Origin: Paenibacillus maysiensis | GTDB lineage: Bacteria > Bacillota > Bacilli > Paenibacillales > Paenibacillaceae | Assembly: GCF_000520815.1 (NCBI RefSeq) | Contig: NZ_ASRY01000271.1 | Location: forward strand, 1 to 64,000 | Direction of reading: 5' to 3' | DNA length: 64,000 nt | In this document: positions 63,963 to 64,000 of the stretch, piece by piece | Layout: each line of letters begins with the position of its first letter | Numbering within the stretch: position 1 is the stretch's first letter | Notes under the pieces: generated by a model | What the model saw: the letters and a program-made list of their open reading frames with translations, nothing else | What the model was told of the DNA's origin: nothing | Databases searched by the model: none | Program-made: the position numbers and the translations under genes

Positions 63963-64000
63963 GAAAGTGTGCATTGGACTTAGAGTGAAGATATGCGATT

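Overview
The window reads as chromosomal DNA of a spore-forming, low-to-mid GC Firmicute, most likely a Paenibacillus of the P. polymyxa group (an inference from gene content). It carries an alpha/beta SASP, the sporulation membrane proteins YtvI and YtaF, a YjcZ peptide, a PL10-type secreted pectate lyase, and the Bacillus-like order dnaE-accDA-pyk ... ytvI/fxsA-citZ-icd-mdh-pho-polA-mutM-ytaF-coaE-nrdR. There is no rRNA operon, CRISPR array, intact IS element or prophage.

0-5 kb: the 3' end of dnaE, a PgpA-like phosphatase, accDA and pyk. 5-25 kb: a dispersed phosphate (Pho) locus. pstSCAB1 is followed by pectate lyase, thioesterase/fxsA, ytvI and the citZ-icd-mdh TCA block, then phoR, phoP, a soluble CBS-domain/chemoreceptor-like protein, a second pstB and phoU. 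pstS, phoP, the CBS-receptor gene and pstB2 each carry hexamers of the TT(A/T)ACA type phased at 11 bp, nine to eleven bases upstream of a -10 box, so PhoP probably coordinates four transcription units here. Compared with Bacillus, phoR precedes phoP and phoP has its own Pho promoter.

25-32 kb: DNA replication/repair and housekeeping genes (polA, mutM, ytaF, coaE, a lytic transglycosylase, a SASP, nrdR) and tRNA-Ala/tRNA-Lys. 32-42 kb is accessory and partly decaying. It holds an Rpn-nuclease tail, a MarR-SDR pair, wrecks of an Old-Yellow-Enzyme gene and of a GNAT gene, a MerR-GNAT-hydrolase operon with a classical 19-bp-spacer promoter, a radical SAM gene, and frameshifted AlkD and Crp/Fnr genes.

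42-50 kb: the fruR-fruK-fruA fructose PTS operon, LysR/tautomerase/CMD genes, a gluconate permease remnant, and a LysR plus MetE-like methyltransferase. 50-55 kb: an XRE repressor facing two orphan small ORFs, YjcZ, a secreted phosphodiester glycosidase, and small SUKH-type genes. 55-64 kb: htpG under a CIRCE operator, the carboxynorspermidine dehydrogenase/decarboxylase pair, a secreted protein, two GNAT genes, tRNA-Leu and a flavodoxin-fold oxidoreductase.

The two observations I rank highest are a structured, terminator-containing leader with a short uORF in front of the GNAT gene at 62.3-62.7 kb, and the Pho-controlled CBS-receptor protein at 22.2-23.3 kb.
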